A stretch of 64,000 bases of DNA from Maylandia zebra (GCF_041146795.1 NC_135170.1:20764033-20828032); one strand, 5' to 3'; positions 23,681-53,516 are shown, counted from the first letter of the stretch. Program-made: numbers and translations. The notes: generated by a model from the sequence alone, not told the origin.

Positions 23681-23930
23681 TATTTTTTTTTTTTGTATTT
23701 TTGTATTTATTTATTTATTGTCATTGTCAGAGAACAATGAAATTGCATTTGGGGCTTCCGTACAACCCGTAAATAAAATAATGAAGAAAATAATAAATAC
23801 CCCTTAAAACCCAAGTGTAAATATTTAACCCAGTGTGACTCCAGTGCAATAAGACAATCCTTAGCAACAACATGAGAACATGACAAGTAAACATGAGAAC
23901 CTGACAAGAACATTCATCAGAATCAGAGGG
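23681..23930 (-). mobile_element. Probable LINE 3' end, minus strand
   Basis: TATTTATTTATTTATTGTCATTGTCAGAGAACAATGAAATTGCATTTGGGGC is a motif repeatedly found at the 3' ends of a fish non-LTR family. Read on the minus strand it ends in a TAAATAAATA tail followed by an A/T-rich run. Only the end is left. Confidence 0.45.
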
Positions 23931-24110
23931 GGACGCTCTTTTGTCCGTATATACTACTTTGCAGTTAACTACTACGAAATGTCTTGCTGATATTCATTCC
24001 ACACACACACACACACGGTTCAGGCTCCATTTAAAGGAAAATACAGCCTTGCCTCTGCACTGCTTGATGAGTATCTCCTGGTTTCAAACATCTGTCATGA
24101 TGGTTTTAAG

Positions 24111-24680
24111 GCGGGGACTCCAAACTCATTTTATATTGTGGGCCACATGCAGCCCACTTTGATCTTAAGTGACCAGTCAAACTCTTCTTTTTGATACTGT
24201 AAAATTTAATCACACATTTAATCCCTGGGATATTTTAACATAAAAAAGCGCAATTTTAACAAAACACCTCAATTTTCTTCATGATAAAGAAATGCTGCTT
24301 TGGGCCTAAAATGTAAAAAGAAACATGGGAAATTACAGAAACAGTTCACTTAGCTTATTGCACAAACTTTTTGTCTTTTGTTTTGGAAGGGGGCGATTTA
24401 TGGTGAACCCACTGTAAATATCATACATTTCTATAGTACATAGTGAAAAAACTGGAACTTTCTTTCATTTAACGGTTAATCTTTTAATTATTTACTTTGG
24501 TGTAGTATGAATGAACATGGAGGAAGTCTTTATCAATGCGAAAAGCTGACAAACTTGTGAAAATAAAGTTAAAAATCTCAAATGTATGCCCTTCTTCACA
24601 TTTCCAAAGCCATCCATTGGGCAGGATTGGAGTCTTTGGCAGGCCACTCTGGCCTCAGGGCCTAATGTTTGACACCCCTG
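24111..24680. mobile_element. hAT-type non-autonomous element, degraded
   Basis: The right end reads AATGTTTGACACCCCTG, the complement of CAGGGGTGTCAAACATT; the left end GCGGGGACTCCAAACTCATTTTATATTGTGGGCCACATGCAGCCC is a mutated version of the usual CAGGGGTGTCAAACTCATTTTA...GGGCCACAT beginning. The flanks share TTTAAG, consistent with a worn target duplication. No coding capacity. Confidence 0.65.
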
Positions 24681-42302
<17,622 letters not shown>

Positions 42303-42859
42303 GCAAGAGTCTTCTTTGTGGAGAGATGCTCATTTACTGTTTCCACAGGGCTAATGTTCTCAGGGTACTGGGAGAGACAAAGTCCATTCTGCCTCAGTGG
42401 AGTCAACACGACATGCAGCACTCATGAACTGTCACTGTTTTGTTGTATTTTGAGGCTCAGACGGACATAGTGCTGCTAATATGAAAACGACAAATTTAGT
42501 TAATGGCTTAAATATATAACCGTTAAACTGTTTTTGACATTCTTTATGTACAGATTAGAAGAAAAGGTGATATTTATAGTTTCTGTTGAATACAACAGGT
42601 ATTTTTTTATTATTATTATTAAAGAAGTGTATTTATTGCGTGACAAAGCCGGACATAATACCAACATCTGACAGGACATTGGGAGTAATGTAATAATCTT
42701 TGCCTGCATTTACATATTTTCCAGTCTTTTGAATGCTACATACAGTTTGATGTTGCAGGACATTCCTCAGTGCATTGCAGTTGATATACCAATGATACCT
42801 CATTTGTAAATATTAAGTCGAAACCATGCGTAGACACATTCCATTTGTAAGTATTTTCC

Positions 42860-42865
42860 AATAAA
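42860..42865 (+). terminator. Polyadenylation signal, hs3st6
   Basis: AATAAA 558 bp after the TAA stop; another AATAAA lies about 70 bp further on. Confidence 0.6.
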
Positions 42866-43446
42866 AGCCGCATCATATTTTATATTGTAATTCCTGGATG
42901 GGATCAATTGTATCAGCTGTTACTCACAATAAATTGCTACTTTTGATCTGTGATTATTCTGAACCACTGTAACTGTAAAAAAAAAAGTGTTCAAATTACA
43001 GTGTATAAAAAATGTGCCTCTGATTCTCTGTGTTGTGAAGTAAACTTTTATCTGATGTGACAAACGAATTTGTTTTCATTTCATGTGTTAGCGTTAAGGT
43101 CAGATTTTGTATGGTTACATCAGGCTGCAAAATTGTCACCAGAGGTTGAAGACTGTACTGTACTGCCCATTCTCTATGTAATACAGTTTACACAGCTGGA
43201 TCTTTTCATATCAAGAAAACAAAGTCCTGTGAAAACAAAGGAATGTGTAAGTACCATCCGTGAAAGTTTTTAGACTGTTTAAACGTTTTAAAAAATATGG
43301 TTTCTTAGAGAAAAAGTGTCTCTGTGGCTCAGTTTGCATCAGCTTAAGGGATAAGTGGACCATCTGGGGGTAAGCTGACCATTTAAATGAATGAGTAAAC
43401 CAATCAAATGAAGTTTAAATTTCAATATCTTTTGATTGCATTTAAA

Positions 43447-43560
43447 GAATAGAATAGAATAGAATAGAATAGAATAGAATAGAATAGAATAGAATATATC
43501 TATTGTCACTACCATACATATATTGTACAGTGCAACAAAATCTGATTTTCAGCTGTACAG
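43447..43560 (-). repeat. (AGAAT)n pentanucleotide repeat with LINE-like tail
   Basis: About ten AGAAT units to 43494 are followed by ATATCTATTGTCACTACCATACATATATTGTACAGTGCAACAAAATC. Such repeat-plus-TTGTCACT junctions are seen at the ends of a fish non-LTR family; 53517-53560 looks similar. Confidence 0.6.
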
Positions 43561-45964
43561 GTGTTCAAAGAAAGATTATATTAATTAATGTTAATGAAAA
43601 ATGCAAGACACAAGAAAACCTCCCCCCTAAAAAAATAAAATAACAAGTAAAACAGAGACATTATTGAGCAAAATTAAATAAAAACATAAATTAAAATGAT
43701 TAAATAAATTGAATACTGTTACCAAAACTATCGGAGATTGAAACAAAGTAATGCCACTCAAATGAATAAAAAGAAAAAAAAGTTACCACCAGAATTTAAC
43801 TGCCCCAAAAGTGAGATGTGTAGCATCAATATATGTTTATAATCAGGTGCAAAGTATATTCTGGTTGTCATCAGCGATGGGTTCTCTAGCAGTTCAGATT
43901 TAATTTAACTTCAGTGGCTTTTGAAGGGCTGAGTGGCTCAACTTAGCCCACACATTTGACTCACTTTGACCCAAAGGTGCCATTTTGGAGAAAACTAGTT
44001 AGCTCATTAATTCAGGCTAATATTTAACTAAATTATTTGCACACATCATAAATACAAAGACAGCAGGCATTACATCTGATATGCTTTTTTTTTTTTTTTT
44101 TACATTTCTTTGACAAGCCAAATATGATATATAGCACTAAGATGCCAAAGGCAGTTTTTAAAGTAAATTGGTGTTGTGCACTCGTCTCAGGTGCATCACA
44201 GTCTGGCAGAAATGAGTTTCAAAATTAACAGTCACATATCAATAAAAGTGCCTCTCTGACTTCTTGGGCTGTAATCTGTCAACCATCCATCTCATGAACG
44301 ATGTCACAAGGCTAAAGATACGTTCAGTTTTTGGCAAAATCATTTTTGTATATGCTTTATTTATCCAGATAAAAGTGTTTTTGATATTAAAATGCCATTT
44401 TCAAGAGGGCAGCAGAAATGTCATCACAGTTGTGAGTACAAGCTTGTGTCCACCTGCAGCTGGGCTTGTGACTCCTCCTAGTCTTGAATATAGGATTTTC
44501 AGCAAATTAGGTGAAAGTGAATGTGTCTGAAACACGATTCAGTTCCCCCCTTTTTTATATCAGTAATTTATTTCAAATATATGTTCTTTTGCCTCCGTTA
44601 ATAACATGCTTCCCCATAGAAAAGAAAAGTTAACCAAAAGATAACTTCTTGCTGTCTGCCTACCACTTTTTCCCTATTGACTATAATTCTGATTGATAAA
44701 AGTTGTTTATTCAACTTTTGACAAAGTATTGTGCTGTTATCCTGGCACTAAGATGCTTTTATTCTTTCCTCCCTCTCTTTCTCTCTCACTTTGCCCTTGT
44801 TCACCCCTCCTCCCATCACTAAACTCACTCTCTCTGCCCTCTAGTCCCCAGTCTCTCGCGCTGCTTGTCCTTACCACTTCCATGCAGTGCGACCACATTA
44901 CAGTCTGAGGTCTCCATGTGTTGTGGCCTTTAATTATGAAATATGTCAGATCACACAGAAAAAAACCCTCCTTTCACTCGGGGCTTACAATTAACAGCAG
45001 AGATCTTCTCTTTCATGGTGTATATTCCTGTGTGGAAGAAAATAAAAGGTTCCTGTGAAGCAACTAACAAAAGAGCTTGTGAAGTGAAATATACACATAG
45101 TGGCGTCATGCGTTTTTTAAAAACTAATTTACTGAAATATGTCTAACTGTTAAAATAACTGTTAAAACAGAATTTAAATTAAGAGTGAGCTTTGTTTGTG
45201 GAAACGTCAGTGGCTTGTGAATGAAATGGCCGGCTGCTTGCATGAGCATGCTGATGTGTGTATATGTGCAAGTTTAACATCACAGCACGCACACTCCTTA
45301 CGTCTTCTCTCCTTTAGCTCCAGTCAGTATTTCTCTCACATTCCCCTTCTGTTTTATTTGTCTGGCATTAACGTTTAGTGGGTCTCACTAAAATTTTTAA
45401 CATACTTGGCTCATTTCATTTGTGCCAACTTTTATTACTCTGTATTACCAGGCACGCTGATAGGGCACTGCCATTTTGCCGTGCCAGCCCAGCAGCAGGC
45501 ATTAAAAGATAACTGATATCCCATTCTGCCATCTGGGAAAGATGTTTGTATCAGTCTTCACAGGACTAGCCCAGTCATTAAGGGTGATTAAATCAGCAAG
45601 ACATTCTGCATAATCTACAGCTGTCACTAAACATTGGTAATGATGTGAGAAATCTAATTGAGGTGAATGAAGAATTGGCAAGTGATTGAGAGCCAGGAAC
45701 AAAATGATCTACTGCGCATTTATAAAAGTAGAACTTCATCCAACTTTTTAATAGAAGCAAATAAGTCTTAAAGTGTTGTCTCTGAATATGACCTCACGAG
45801 AAGCCGCCCTCTCCTTGCGGCTGCCGCAGCAGTCTGTCGACATCACCAGCATTTTGTCATATTTTATGACCGCCATCAATCCAGCAATTCACAAAAGTCT
45901 TGGTTTCATTTAAAGTGTCAGACTTCACCAGACATTTAAATAACAATCAAAATGTATATGGATG

Positions 45965-46138
45965 CAGGGCTTGCAAAATCGCTAGCCCGACGTCCCGGGG
46001 CTAGCGATTTTTCCAGTCGGGCTACCAAAATCTATCTCTGCCCTGCCCGTCGGGCTATTGTAGGAAGAAAATATATGTCAATGCTTTTGCATTCTTTAGG
46101 AAATGTAGCTGGGTAATTATGTCATTGGCATCAAATGT
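45965..46138 (+). mobile_element. hAT transposon 5' end, truncated copy A
   Basis: Starts CAGGGCTTGCAAAATCGCTAGCCCG and runs for 174 bp parallel to copy B at 46615 (TGCATTCTTTAGGAAATGTAGCTGGGTAATTATGTCATTGGCATC). It includes a 14-bp palindrome AAAATCGCTAGCCC / GGGCTAGCGATTTT. It is cut off where the LTR-element fragment begins. Confidence 0.75.
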
Positions 46139-46497
46139 CCAGGTCACGACCGGAGGGGGAAAAGTCACTCGGGTCAGAACATGGGGTGCCACCATCATCC
46201 CACTTCTGACACCAATGTGGCGAGCTCAGACAACGAGGAGACGGAGTTGTCGTTTGGTCTTGCTTCCCGTGAGCTAGCCAGGGAGCACAGCCGTTTATTG
46301 ACATCTGCAGAAGAACACTGCCGCTAGCTAACTGCTCAGCGCAGCAACCGCACAGCAACAACAACAACAACACACAGGGCGCCCTCTGACCCCGGAAGGA
46401 CACACCGTCGCAGCGAGAGGGCGTCACCCGTCACTATGGCAACATAAACAAAACATAACTGTACAAACAGAACCCTGAACAGCCCTGACCCGCTACA
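46139..46497 (-). mobile_element. LTR retrotransposon fragment (LTR plus primer-binding region)
   Basis: Read on the minus strand, an LTR of about 280 bp (46497-46216) runs from TGTAGCGGGTCAGGGCTGTT to GAGCTCGCCACA. It is followed by TTGGTGTCAGAAGTGGGATG, a primer-binding site of the Ty3/Gypsy type, and a short stretch of leader. The internal coding region is absent: a broken fossil lying between two hAT copies. Confidence 0.6.
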
Positions 46498-47017
46498 ATA
46501 TGCTGCTGAGAATATAGCCCAGAAGAAGCGGATAGTATAGCTTTTATTTTGGAAAGAGCCATTTCTCTGTCATAAACTCTCTTTTCCAAAGATGAGTGAT
46601 TCCTCAATCAGATACAGGGCTCGCAAAATCGCTAGCCCCGGGACGTCGGGCTACCAAAATCTATCTCTGCCCTGCCCGTTGGGCTATTGTAGGAAGGAAA
46701 AATATATGTCAATGCTTTTGCATTCTTTCGGAAATGTAGCTGGGTAATTATGTCATTGGCATCGATGAGCCACTGTCAATATGTGACATATTGAAATCGC
46801 GTTTGAATTTGCGCTTGTTTTTTGCTTTCACTTTGCAATCGCGCGAACTGTGTATAGAGAGCGACAGCACTGATTGGTGAGTGATGATAATTTGCGCACC
46901 AATTCCTCTGACATCGTCTTATCAATCGTTAGCTTACTATGCAAACATGACAAGTGAAATCTCCCACAGCAAGCTTAAACATGTGAGAGGTTGATCGCGC
47001 AGAGAATCGCTGAGCGT

Positions 47018-47020
<3 letters not shown>

Positions 47021-47112
<92 letters not shown>
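47021..47112. repeat. (GT)46 microsatellite inside the hAT element
   Basis: Uninterrupted 92 bp of GT. Confidence 0.97.
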
Positions 47113-47116
<4 letters not shown>

Positions 47117-47308
47117 GCAGCAGGATATATATTTTAGTTCTGCTGAGCCAAATAAGACAGGTCAGGGTGAAGAAGTGACAGCCAAAGAAAAGCTTACCAC
47201 AAAACGGAAAAGTTATGACAAATCAGACTATAAGGCAAAAAGAAAGTGCAGCTTTATGGTTTCATGGACAAAAGAATTTCTGTGGCTGCAATATGAGAGC
47301 TAAATAAC

Positions 47309-47736
47309 CAGGGCTGCACATAAGTGGTCCGCAGGTGCGCATTCGCTGTGAAGAAGAAAAAAAAAAACCGCGCACAAGATAAGAAGTTGCAACACGTGTT
47401 TGCATACATAAGATTTTCTGGAGGAGGACAGACATTTGTTTAGAACTCTTAAAGATGTTGAAGAAGCTCCTTTAAGCAATTACTTTGGTGTTCCTCCACC
47501 TCCAAAGAAATGTCACAAAAGAAGCGCGTATTCTCGGAAAAGTGGTTGCAGGTGGTGAGCTGGCTTCAAACAAATGATGAACGCACAGAGATGTGGTGCG
47601 GAATGTGCCGTGAAAATCCCACTCTAGCGGACAAAAACAGTGCTTTTTATATGGATGCAAACTTGCGTTGCAACTTCTTGTCTTGTGCGCGTCTTTTATT
47701 TTGACAGCGAATGCGGACCACTTATGTGCACCCGTG
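47309..47736 (+). mobile_element. Nested hAT element with perfect 8-bp target duplication
   Basis: Starts CAGGGCTGCACATAAGTGGT and ends with ACCACTTATGTGCACCCGTG, inverted ends of more than 20 bp. Exact duplications TAAATAAC flank it (47301-47308, 47737-47744), interrupting the frame of the outer hAT. It encodes a small piece, MSQKKRVFSEKWLQVVSW and EMWCGMCRENP, similar to the start (zinc-finger-like domain) of ZNF862-type hAT proteins, and no transposase core. It is a second, younger hAT family jumping into an older one. Confidence 0.9.
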
Positions 47737-48219
47737 TAAATAACATAATGTTCTGCCGGGTGTGTTGTTGGTTTTCTCTCGATTTCTGAGTCGACAAGCG
47801 CCTTTGTTACTGGGACCAGTCATTTTAAGAAAGGCCCCCATTAGAACCCATGAGAAATGCAAGAAATGCATTATTGCTCAGTCTGCAATATCTTTCCCAG
47901 AACAAACACCAATTGCAAATAACATACTAAAAATAAACCTGAAAAATCTGTTTAGAACAGCGTACTATGTTGCAAAGAGTGAACTACCACTGGCAAAATT
48001 TAGCAGTCTTTGCAAACTTCAAAAAGCAAATGGCCTAGATCTTGGTTCCACTTGTCTCTTACCTGTGACTTCAGCGGAAATTTCAAATTCAGGATCTGAC
48101 ACAGACTGATTCAAGTCCTACACAGTTCTTACAAGTTCATAGAAATTTCTGTTCAATTAGAACCAAGTATTTGAGTTGATGATTGTAATTTTTATACAAC
48201 GTTGTAATTTGTTTTTCAA

Positions 48220-48309
48220 CAATTTTTTGATTAATGTTTTGTTTCCTTTACAATATTATACTTTAATGTATAATGTTGTAAAGGAAACAAAACATCAATC
48301 AAAAAATTG
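48220..48309 (+). other. Near-perfect hairpin, 42-bp stem
   Basis: The left arm CAATTTTTTGATTAATGTTT... to 48261 pairs with the right arm ...AAACATCAATCAAAAAATTG (48268-48309). Only two positions deviate and both would be G-U pairs in RNA; the loop is about 6 nt. It lies near the 3' end of the outer hAT element. Confidence 0.85.
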
Positions 48310-48574
48310 CTCTCTTTTTTATTCGGGCTACTTAAATTTACTTTGGGCTACCAAAAACTGAAGAGTCCCTGCCCGAAGGGCTACCAGGGATTTTGAAATT
48401 TTGAGAGCCCTGGGATGTATTTTACAATTCCAAACCAGTTTGTTCTCAGAAAACAACTCATTTTCATTCTAAAGAAAGAAATTGTCTCTGTGTTCACTAA
48501 AATATGAAATATCAAAGCGTGTATTTGCAGTTCGTTGGTTTTTAACCAGTCGTGATCCACAATGCAACTTTAAA

Positions 48575-49290
48575 TTGCCCAGGTCTGTGTAGGCCTGTAA
48601 AAAACTAAGTAAACCCATAGGAATTAATAATCCAAGTAGCAGCCAGGTGCTTCTAATTAAATTAACTGATCATCAGCAACCACCTGTGAAAATGACAGGG
48701 TTTGGAAGTTTGCTGGCACATTCCGCTGTGTGAACGCAATGCCATCACAGTAAGAGTCCCAGCAAACTCACCTCAAGGTCAGACCGTGCCATTCTCAGAG
48801 AAACTGCAGAAAAGCCAGCTCATACTAACTGTTAAAACACGGTGGAGGAGGGGTCATGTTTTGGACCCCTTGCTACAGGACCTGAGCGCTCTGCAGTCAG
48901 TGATTCAACCATCAACTTCTCTGTATACCAAAGTACTCTAGAGTCAAATATGAGGCCATCTGTCTGACAACAATTGCTTGGCTTAAATTGTCTCATGCAA
49001 CAGGACAATGATCCGAAGCACAGCAGCAAACAGCTGCTGAAAAAAGCCAGGTCAAAGTCTAGACCTCAAACTGTTTAAATTGCTGTGCCTTTCACATACA
49101 ACAGAACAACAGCAGCGCTGTGCTAGGAAAACAGTTCTTTTCTATGGCTTGTGTTGAAGCAATAAAGGATTCCTGCTGCATCAAGCAAACTGCAGCACAA
49201 GCGTTTGGGCTTTGAAGACCTGCACATTTTGCAGTCAGGCAACACAAATTTTGGGCCGTTTGTTCAACATAGTAGTCAGTCACATCCAGA
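48575..49290 (+). mobile_element. Tc1-like transposon remnant
   Basis: The head GCCTGTAAAAAACTAAGTAAACCCATAGGAATT matches that of the copy at 62515. Inside, CATGCAACAGGACAATGATCCGAAGCACAGCAGCAAA encodes MQQDNDPKHSSK, the Tc1-family motif with the second catalytic Asp. Shortened and interrupted. Confidence 0.7.
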
Positions 49291-49467
49291 TGAACAGAAT
49301 GAAACTTTTAAAATAAAATTAAAATAATACTGTAAATTAATTAATTAAAAAACTGCAGTAATAAATGGTAATAAACCATTGTTACTCTGCAGTATAATCG
49401 AACCTCTTCTACACCTGCTCTTAAATGACAGATAACATAATGTGCTTTTTAAAAGTCAGAAAAGTGC

Positions 49468-49847
49468 TGTCAGGAGTGTCGTGTGTGGATGAGAGGACGG
49501 GAGGAAGGGACCCAAACGCTGGACTCACGGTGTCGGATAATGGTATTTATTGAAACGGCTGGCTGAACTGAAGTGACTGAACAGAACTGAACACACGGGA
49601 ACGGCAGTGACAACATCAATGACACCACGGTGAACAGAAGGAAACTGAAGACTTAAATACTCTGACTGATGATGACGATTGGAGACCGGTGAGTACACAG
49701 CTGAACATAATCTGACTAATGACACATGCAGTGGAACTAGAACATAATGCACAGAGACAGAAGGTTGGCACAGTGAAACACAAGCATGTAGGAAACTGAA
49801 CACGAACAAACTGAAATCGCTGGGTCAACGACCCAGGAACCCTGACA
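49468..49847 (-). mobile_element. Solo LTR (Ty3/Gypsy-like), 380 bp
   Basis: Bounded by TGTCAGG and CCTGACA, with exact 5-bp duplications AGTGC at 49463-49467 and 49848-49852. On the minus strand AATAAATACCATTATCCGACACC provides the polyadenylation signal of the LTR. No internal region remains; it is what recombination between two LTRs leaves. The clean duplication suggests modest age. Confidence 0.8.
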
Positions 49848-49852
49848 AGTGC

Positions 49853-52235
49853 TAACGTATACACAACATTTCCTCTAAGATTGCTTGAAATATAGATAAT
49901 CTATAATACCATAACTGGTCAAAACAACTAAAATGCAAAAGATACATTTATAAATTGCACGTTTGTAATCCTCCCCTTGTCATGGGAACAGTAATTTGTT
50001 TAGCTTTCACCAGCATGCAGCTTCCAGTGATTTCAGTCTGCAGTTGCACGCCATCAATACAGAACATGAGGGATTTGTTTTTATGAGAGAAAAACTACCC
50101 AATGTGGATTGAGTTACAGGCCACGGTGACTATTTGAAATTAGGCATGATGGTGGATGTCTATTTCCTTCTTTTTTTTTTGATGACTCTCATTTTTGAAT
50201 AATGGGCACCCAGCTAACTAATCAGAAACACTCGGGAGGGGGGGCTATGAACTGAAGACCACGCTGAGGGGAAGAGCGCTGATTTCTACACACCAGATTA
50301 AAAGTAGGATTAGCGTGTAAAAGTGGTTTCCCCTTTGAGCAGCCACAAATGAAGATAGTTCATACTGAGCACTCCACACATTTTCCACCCTTACCGCAGA
50401 CTCCGTGGATTCAGGGAAGAAATGCTTGGGGATTTTCTCCCTTTTCGTTGTGGTTAGGCCTCACACTATCTTGTTAAATTTTGACTCCGCTTTTAATTGA
50501 TGAGAAAGAAATTTGGGCTGGGGAGATTTTCAAATGCTCGTGGCAGTTCAGTGCAAATTAGGAAAACTTTTGAGGGACGCCGGATTAAGAACTTTTACAA
50601 TAGGATTTTATAGCATTGTTTTTCTGGACACATTTCAGCACATGTTTCCATTTCTATTTTAGACTACAGAATACCAGCTCCAGTTTGCTTATTGAGCTTT
50701 GATTGGAAACCTTTACAGAGAAGCTTGCACTTAGTTGATGAGGTACAGCGTGTTGCCAAATGAATGGAAAGCTTTCACACTAAAAATAAAACTGTATTCA
50801 ACTCTTCTGGAAACACTCTTTGGAGGAGCTTTTATTTTTATTTTGCTGCGTCCACATCTGTATGGAAGCAACGTGTTTCGCAGTTTAGCTGTTAAATCTG
50901 CTCCGGTTTGCCTTCCGCCAGCAGCTTCAAACAAAGTGTTAACAAACTGTGTGCAGTCAATCACTTTGAATGAAAGAGGTCTGCACCTGGGCGTCATGCA
51001 TGGTTCTTTTTAATTTGTCAAAGACCCCATTCATTAGTCGGTGAGAATGAATTATGGCTCCGCAGTTTGGCCCGTGAAGATATAACACATCCGTTTTTAA
51101 TTTCCTCCATTGTGTTAGTAATAACTAATGATTAATGCAACTGTTGTGTGCACACGCACAGGAGAGTCCATCAAACACGGGATAAAGACACATATTCACC
51201 GAAAAACCTCAGTTGATGTATAAGTATGCACATAGAGTCCTGTCACACGGAGCTGCTTTTATGCCTTTCCAAAAATGACATCAAATCAATTTCTTGGCCG
51301 TATGAGAGCATGTCTCTTTGATGCAATATGTCATATGCATTCCCTCTGACTCAGTCCTTCCTATGGTTGGTATTTTTTTCCCTAAGAATAGCCACACCAC
51401 AGCCCCATCTGGTGACTTGCAGTGCAGCACGCAAATCTAGGCCTAACGAATGGTCAATTGCTCAACACACAGACAGACACGAGCTGGTAATCAAGGGATA
51501 ACGCTTTATTCTCTCAGAGAATGGACAGTCCAACGTCTTATTTAAAAATTTATAGTTGTTTTTCAGTTAGACTCAACGCTGCAGCATTCTTGCCTTACAC
51601 TGTATATTCAAAAAAACAAAGGCTGGATGCTGATTTAAACTGATATTACACACTATTATAAAACAAACTGAAAACAGTTCAGTTTCCCTTCAGTGAATCA
51701 TTAAAGAATAGGTACATGTTCAAGCCTGTATTCACATGCACATTGTTTTTCATCTGAACCTGCGATATTTGACGCAATTACCTCAAGCAAGATGATACCT
51801 CGGCACTAAGTCTCGCGATGAGCTGATGGCTATTAACAAATGTTGAAACAAGTCTGCCAGAATATGCCATAAATGTCATTTTACAATAGATTTAACAGGT
51901 CTCAGATTCAACCAGCCACATCCTGCCAAATTATTCTACCCTGTAGTCTTTTTGTGAACCTCTGTCTTCAGACACAATATGTGGTTGTTTATTCTTGCAT
52001 TGTGATAATCTGTAGATGAGGAAGTGTTCATAAATGTTGCCACTTTCCGCGTTTAGATTTTTATACATAGCACATCGCTGGTCCCAAATTCTACAAAAGC
52101 CCTAAACTCATCAACATTGAGTCAGTCTGGGATTACATGAAGTTACAAAATGTGTTAAATCCACAGGCTGAGGACAGTTTGCTCTGTCTATGATGTTCAC
52201 TGTTACCATTCAAGGGACTGTGCATAACATTTCTG
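49853..52235. other. Intergenic, no gene seen
   Basis: AT-rich, with short frames only (up to 92 codons at 50735, opposed by a frame of the same size on the other strand). No signature recognised. Confidence 0.45.
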
Positions 52236-52560
52236 TCAATCCATTTTTTTTTTTACCCATTTCGGGGTCATGTTTGGGCTGGAGCCTATCCCAGCTGTCA
52301 TAGGGCGAGAGGCAGGGTACACCTGCACAGGTCACTAACCTATCACAGGGCTGTCACAGAGAGACAGCCATTCACAGTCACACCTATTGCCAATTTGAAC
52401 CATCACTTGACCTAATGTGCACATCTTTGGACTCCCGGAGGAAGCTGGAGTATCTGGAAAAAACCCACACAGGCACAGGGAGAACATGCAAACTCCACAC
52501 AGAAAATCCGAGCAGGCCAGTAGCCTCAGCCTGTAGTGCTAATCACCACACGACCACATA
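52236..52560. repeat. Common teleost interspersed repeat, second copy
   Basis: GGGTCATGTTTGGGCTGGAGCCTATCCCAGCTGTCATAGGGCGAGAGGCAGGGTACACC and AGGCACAGGGAGAACATGCAAACTCCACACAG are hallmarks shared with 36251-36600. Confidence 0.75.
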
Positions 52561-53516
52561 ACAATTCTCAGATACTAAATGCACACCAGCAGCTCTCTGA
52601 CAATGTACTCTGATCGACTCTGTTTATAAGACTCAGTTACCACCTGGGCTGACATCTTGAGTGATGTCACCGTTATTGTTGCTGAACCGAAAGACTGTGG
52701 TCCTCAAGTAATCCCTGCTCAAAGCGTCAAAAAAACCTTCTCAGGCTCGTTGACACGGTGCTGGTTTATGTGCTGAATGTTAAACCAGAGCTGAGCTCCA
52801 GCTTTGAAGCCGTTGTTAAAAACCTGTGAGGCTTTAATACCTGCAGTCACACGGGTACAATGAATAGTATGATTCATACCTCATAAAAGACGACACCTGT
52901 GAGCACATAGCATACTAACCCTGTGATGAGGAAAAAAATGGGCCATGGAAACATTTCCCAGCTCCTGAATCTAATTGAATCTGTCATAACTGTTCTAATG
53001 ACAGACATACATAACCCCAGAGTTCCCTGCAGGCCAGGGCTTGGCACTAAGAGTGTTGCAGACAACATGCCCTACAGGTGTAGGAAGATGATGTATATAG
53101 ACTCAGGTTACGGCAGATTGGCCTGGGACAGGCTGATGGAGGCTCTGATTGATCCTGAAAACAGAGAAGCCTGTGGGAGAATTGTCTCTGAACCTGGAAG
53201 AGAAGTTTAAAAGTCTAAGAACTATCAGGGTACGGTGAAGGTTGACATCCTAGAAGTCAAAATTACACTGGATGTGCAGAAACACCACAGCTGATAATCT
53301 GGGTTAATGGAGGCCCTCTTTTATGTGTCTCAGATTGTTTCAAGCAAATCAAAGAAAGTATCAAATGCAGTATTTAGGTGTGACGCAATTAAACATTCGG
53401 AAGGAAATACATCTCGGCTGGTTCAATGAGCAGCAAAATACACCCGGTTTAACAAACGCTTTGTTAGTTATACCTGTTAGGCTGCTTGTTAATGCAAATA
53501 TCTAATCAATTACATG

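Larger units (their letters stand above)
42303..45964. other. hs3st6 3' UTR and intergenic DNA
   Basis: About 560 bp of 3' UTR lead to the AATAAA at 42860. Beyond it I see an (AGAAT)n repeat with adjoining LINE-like tail (43447-43560), poly-T and CT-rich tracts, and no gene. Confidence 0.5.
46615..48412 (+). mobile_element. hAT transposon copy B (transposase N-terminal part only), host of a nested hAT
   Basis: The left end is CAGGGCTCGCAAAATCGC and the right end TTTTGAAATTTTGAGAGCCCTG, matching inverted hAT termini CAGGGCT(C/T)(G/T)CAAAAT. Inside, decayed reading frames resemble the N-terminal part of ZNF862/KIAA1586-like hAT proteins: KRKSYDKSDYKAKRKC and SWTKEFLWLQYES before the nested insertion, and NLFRTAYYVAKSELPLAKFS with LCKLQKANGLDLGSTCL after it (47,940-48,050). 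The catalytic domain is missing, so it is an internal deletion derivative. A 92-bp (GT)n tract (47021-47112) has grown inside it. Flanking sequences (ATCAGATA left, GGATGTAT right) do not form a duplication, which suggests that the left end was rearranged together with copy A. Confidence 0.7.

Noticed and set aside
50731-51013. Opposed frames of 88 and 92 codons
   Set aside because: Mirror frames of similar length without start context or homology; typical of chance open sequence.
52923-53210. 95-codon frame on the plus strand
   Set aside because: No splice context, no recognised domain, and an opposing open frame; probably chance.
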